Positions 6,264 to 7,196 of a DNA stretch of 7,196 nt are shown here, in pieces (position 1 is the first letter of the stretch; the number at the start of each line of letters is the position of its first letter). The translations under genes and the position numbers were made by a program. Under the pieces are notes generated by a model. It was not told where the DNA came from and made no database searches. It saw only the letters and a program-made list of their open reading frames with translations. The stretch comes from Oscillospiraceae bacterium (GTDB lineage Bacteria > Bacillota > Clostridia > Oscillospirales > Oscillospiraceae), in assembly GCA_020025395.1 (NCBI GenBank), contig JAHHSE010000075.1, positions 1-7,196 of the forward strand, read 5' to 3'.

Positions 6264-6292
6264 ATCATAATCCTTCCTCTCCCATTTTTCAA
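6264..6292 (-). promoter_or_regulatory. Sigma-A promoter of htpG
   Basis: On the minus strand TTGAAA (6292-6287), a 17-base spacer and TATGAT (6269-6264) give a strong vegetative promoter. The predicted start is near 6257, inside CIRCE, leaving a leader of about 67 bases. Confidence 0.88.
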
Positions 6293-6399
6293 GGGAGTTC
6301 AAAAAATATTTACAAACTCCCCCATCTAACCCGCTCTGTTTTTATACAATACATAATTTTTATGTAAATATATACGCTTTATTATCATTCAAACGGCGG
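6293..6399. other. AT-rich spacer between the HAD gene and htpG
   Basis: This spacer is markedly more AT-rich than the coding regions. On the minus strand it offers a second possible htpG promoter, TTTACA (6368-6363), 16 bases, TATAAA (6346-6341). It also has an AT-only hairpin TACATAA-ttt-TTATGTA (6350-6366) and an inverted pair GGGAGTT/AACTCCC (6293-6299 and 6324-6330) with a wide loop and no clean T-run. No convincing terminator for the HAD gene was found, so some HAD transcripts may run on toward htpG. Confidence 0.4.
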
Positions 6400-7038
6400 C
6401 TATATCAGCTCCGGAAGCTGGGCCGGCCTGTCGATCATCCGCTCCGGCTCCAGCCGCTCCAGCATCTCCCGGTCCCGAAAGCCCCAGGTCACCGAGACCA
6501 CGGGGATGCCGGCATTCCGGGCGGTCCGGACATCCACCTCCGAATCCCCCACATAAAAGACCTCCTCCTGAGAAAGACCCAGCTGCTCCAGAGCGTAGAG
6601 AGGCATATCCGGGGCGGGCTTCCTGGCCCGCCGGGGGCTTTCCCCCACGGTGACGGCAAAGATCCCCGGAAAATGGATCTGAGCCAGCTTTGCCACAAGA
6701 GGGTCCGGCTTATTGGAGACCAGGGCCATGCGGATTCCCTTTTCCTTCAGGGCGGAGAGCATTTCCGGAACCCCCTCATAGGGCGCGGTGGCCTCCGCGC
6801 TGTGGGCGTCGTAATAGGCGCGCATCCGCCCAAGGCATTCCTCAAACGCCGCCTCGTCCATTCCCTCCGGCACCGCCAGCTCCATGAGCCGCCGGACCCC
6901 GTTTCCCACAAAGCGGCGGATCTCCTCCCGGTCCCGCAGGGGGCACCCAAATTCCTTCAGCGCCGCATTGGCCGCCGCCGTCAGGTCATCCAGAGTGTCC
7001 AGCAGGGTGCCGTCCAGGTCAAATAAAATTCCCTTCAT
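6400..7038 (-). CDS. HAD-family hydrolase, phosphoglycolate-phosphatase-like
   Basis: A 212-residue soluble phosphatase of the haloacid dehalogenase superfamily with a helical cap between motifs I and II (subfamily IA). Catalytic motifs are complete: I, FDLDGTLLDT (6-15; nucleophile Asp7, acid/base Asp9); II, ALVSNKP (105-111; Ser108); III, RKPAPD (139-144; Lys140); IV, YVGDSEVDV (162-170; Asp165 and Asp169 for Mg). The sequence looks most like the Gph/PpaX group, which removes phosphate from 2-phosphoglycolate or pyrophosphate, but small HAD enzymes are promiscuous and substrate cannot be read reliably. The start at 7038 has a purine-rich GAGGGAAGG upstream, a weaker ribosome binding site than its neighbours. 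It is the gene nearest the right-hand repeat and probably has a weak promoter at 7124-7132. Confidence 0.9.
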   Translation of the reverse strand: MKGILFDLDGTLLDTLDDLTAAANAALKEFGCPLRDREEIRRFVGNGVRRLMELAVPEGMDEAAFEECLGRMRAYYDAHSAEATAPYEGVPEMLSALKEKGIRMALVSNKPDPLVAKLAQIHFPGIFAVTVGESPRRARKPAPDMPLYALEQLGLSQEEVFYVGDSEVDVRTARNAGIPVVSVTWGFRDREMLERLEPERMIDRPAQLPELI

Positions 7039-7056
7039 CCTTCCCTCTCTTTCCGG

Positions 7057-7104
7057 TCCGAAGTCTTCCCACTCTTCGGAAAATGAGCGGCTGTTCCCTC
7101 CGAA
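7057..7104 (-). promoter_or_regulatory. HAD-gene leader with two mutually exclusive hairpins
   Basis: On the minus strand the segment TCCGAAG (7080-7074) can pair downstream with CTTCGGA (7063-7057) or upstream with TTCGGA (7104-7099), but not both. No T-run follows either hairpin and no riboswitch class was recognised. It may be a leader switch or chance. Confidence 0.25.
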
Positions 7105-7123
7105 CCCTGTTTCTGTCCCACAG

Positions 7124-7132
7124 ATTGTAACA
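7124..7132 (-). promoter_or_regulatory. Possible extended -10 promoter of the HAD gene
   Basis: On the minus strand TGTTACAAT is a TGn-extended -10 box. The only -35-like hexamer nearby is TTGACA (7156-7151) inside the repeat end, at 21 bases, longer than the usual 16-18. The extended -10 could work without it. Confidence 0.4.
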
Positions 7133-7142
7133 TTTTCCTCTT

Positions 7143-7196
7143 TGTAGGTTTGTCAAACATATTGGACAGTGCACTCAATAGGAGAATTCCACCCAA
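7143..7196 (+). repeat. Insertion-sequence-like end, right copy (tip at 7143, body to the right)
   Basis: This is the inverted partner of 57-110: 50 of 54 positions are identical and the first 36 from the tip are perfect. It reads rightward off the window edge and includes AGGAG (7180-7184), which could be the ribosome binding site of a gene starting beyond the edge. A GTTTG-t-CAAAC dyad lies near the tip. Because similarity goes past a normal 25-30-bp terminal repeat, the two are probably the same end of two copies, not the two ends of one element. Confidence 0.5.

Noticed and set aside
6350..6366. AT hairpin as terminator of the HAD gene
   Set aside because: The stem is only A-T apart from one G-C pair and the following minus-strand bases do not form a proper T-run, so it would be too unstable to terminate well.
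57..7196. A composite transposon carrying the whole 7-kb segment as cargo
   Set aside because: The genes between the repeats are core chromosomal functions of uniform style, and no transposase, resistance or other cargo gene is seen. A repeat-bounded contig or unrelated insertions explain it better.

Overview
The window looks like a piece of a GC-rich Bacillota chromosome. The signs are consensus sigma-A promoters (TTGACA/TATAAT type), strong GGAGG-type ribosome binding sites, a CIRCE heat-shock operator, and a DegV / MreB-Mbl / ComF / HPr-like gene set. The proteins suggest a gut clostridium of the Oscillospiraceae type, but that placement is a guess from style and not from a marker gene. 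The content is mainly housekeeping. No phage, CRISPR, defence or biosynthetic cluster is visible, and no rRNA or tRNA gene was recognised.

Layout from left to right. Positions 1-110 are an edge region ending in a short repeat that returns, inverted, at the right edge (7143-7196). It looks like the end of an insertion sequence whose body lies outside the window. A TetR-family regulator (259-852, minus) and a DegV-family fatty-acid-binding protein (962-1849, plus) are divergent. They share a compact control region with two near-consensus promoters that face into each other across nested palindromes. degV ends in a perfect 18-bp bidirectional terminator shared with the convergent mreB/mbl-type gene (1949-2974, minus). 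Upstream of mreB on the minus strand come a ComF-family phosphoribosyltransferase (3072-3734), a small degenerate HPr-like protein (3840-4082), the Hsp90 chaperone HtpG (4274-6190) and a HAD-family phosphoglycolate-phosphatase-like hydrolase (6400-7038).

The five minus-strand genes from 7038 down to 1949 are collinear but mostly separate transcription units. Good individual promoters are visible for mreB, the HPr-like gene and htpG, and a weaker extended -10 for the HAD gene. comF has no visible promoter of its own and lies just behind a terminator. htpG carries a perfect-arm CIRCE operator directly downstream of its -10, which indicates HrcA heat-shock control. The TetR-DegV pair is a plausible lipid-responsive switch (inference). 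No wholly new system is evident. The points most worth a second look are the interlocked TetR/DegV promoters, the CIRCE-controlled htpG, the HPr-like protein without the phosphorylatable histidine, and the inverted repeats at both edges.
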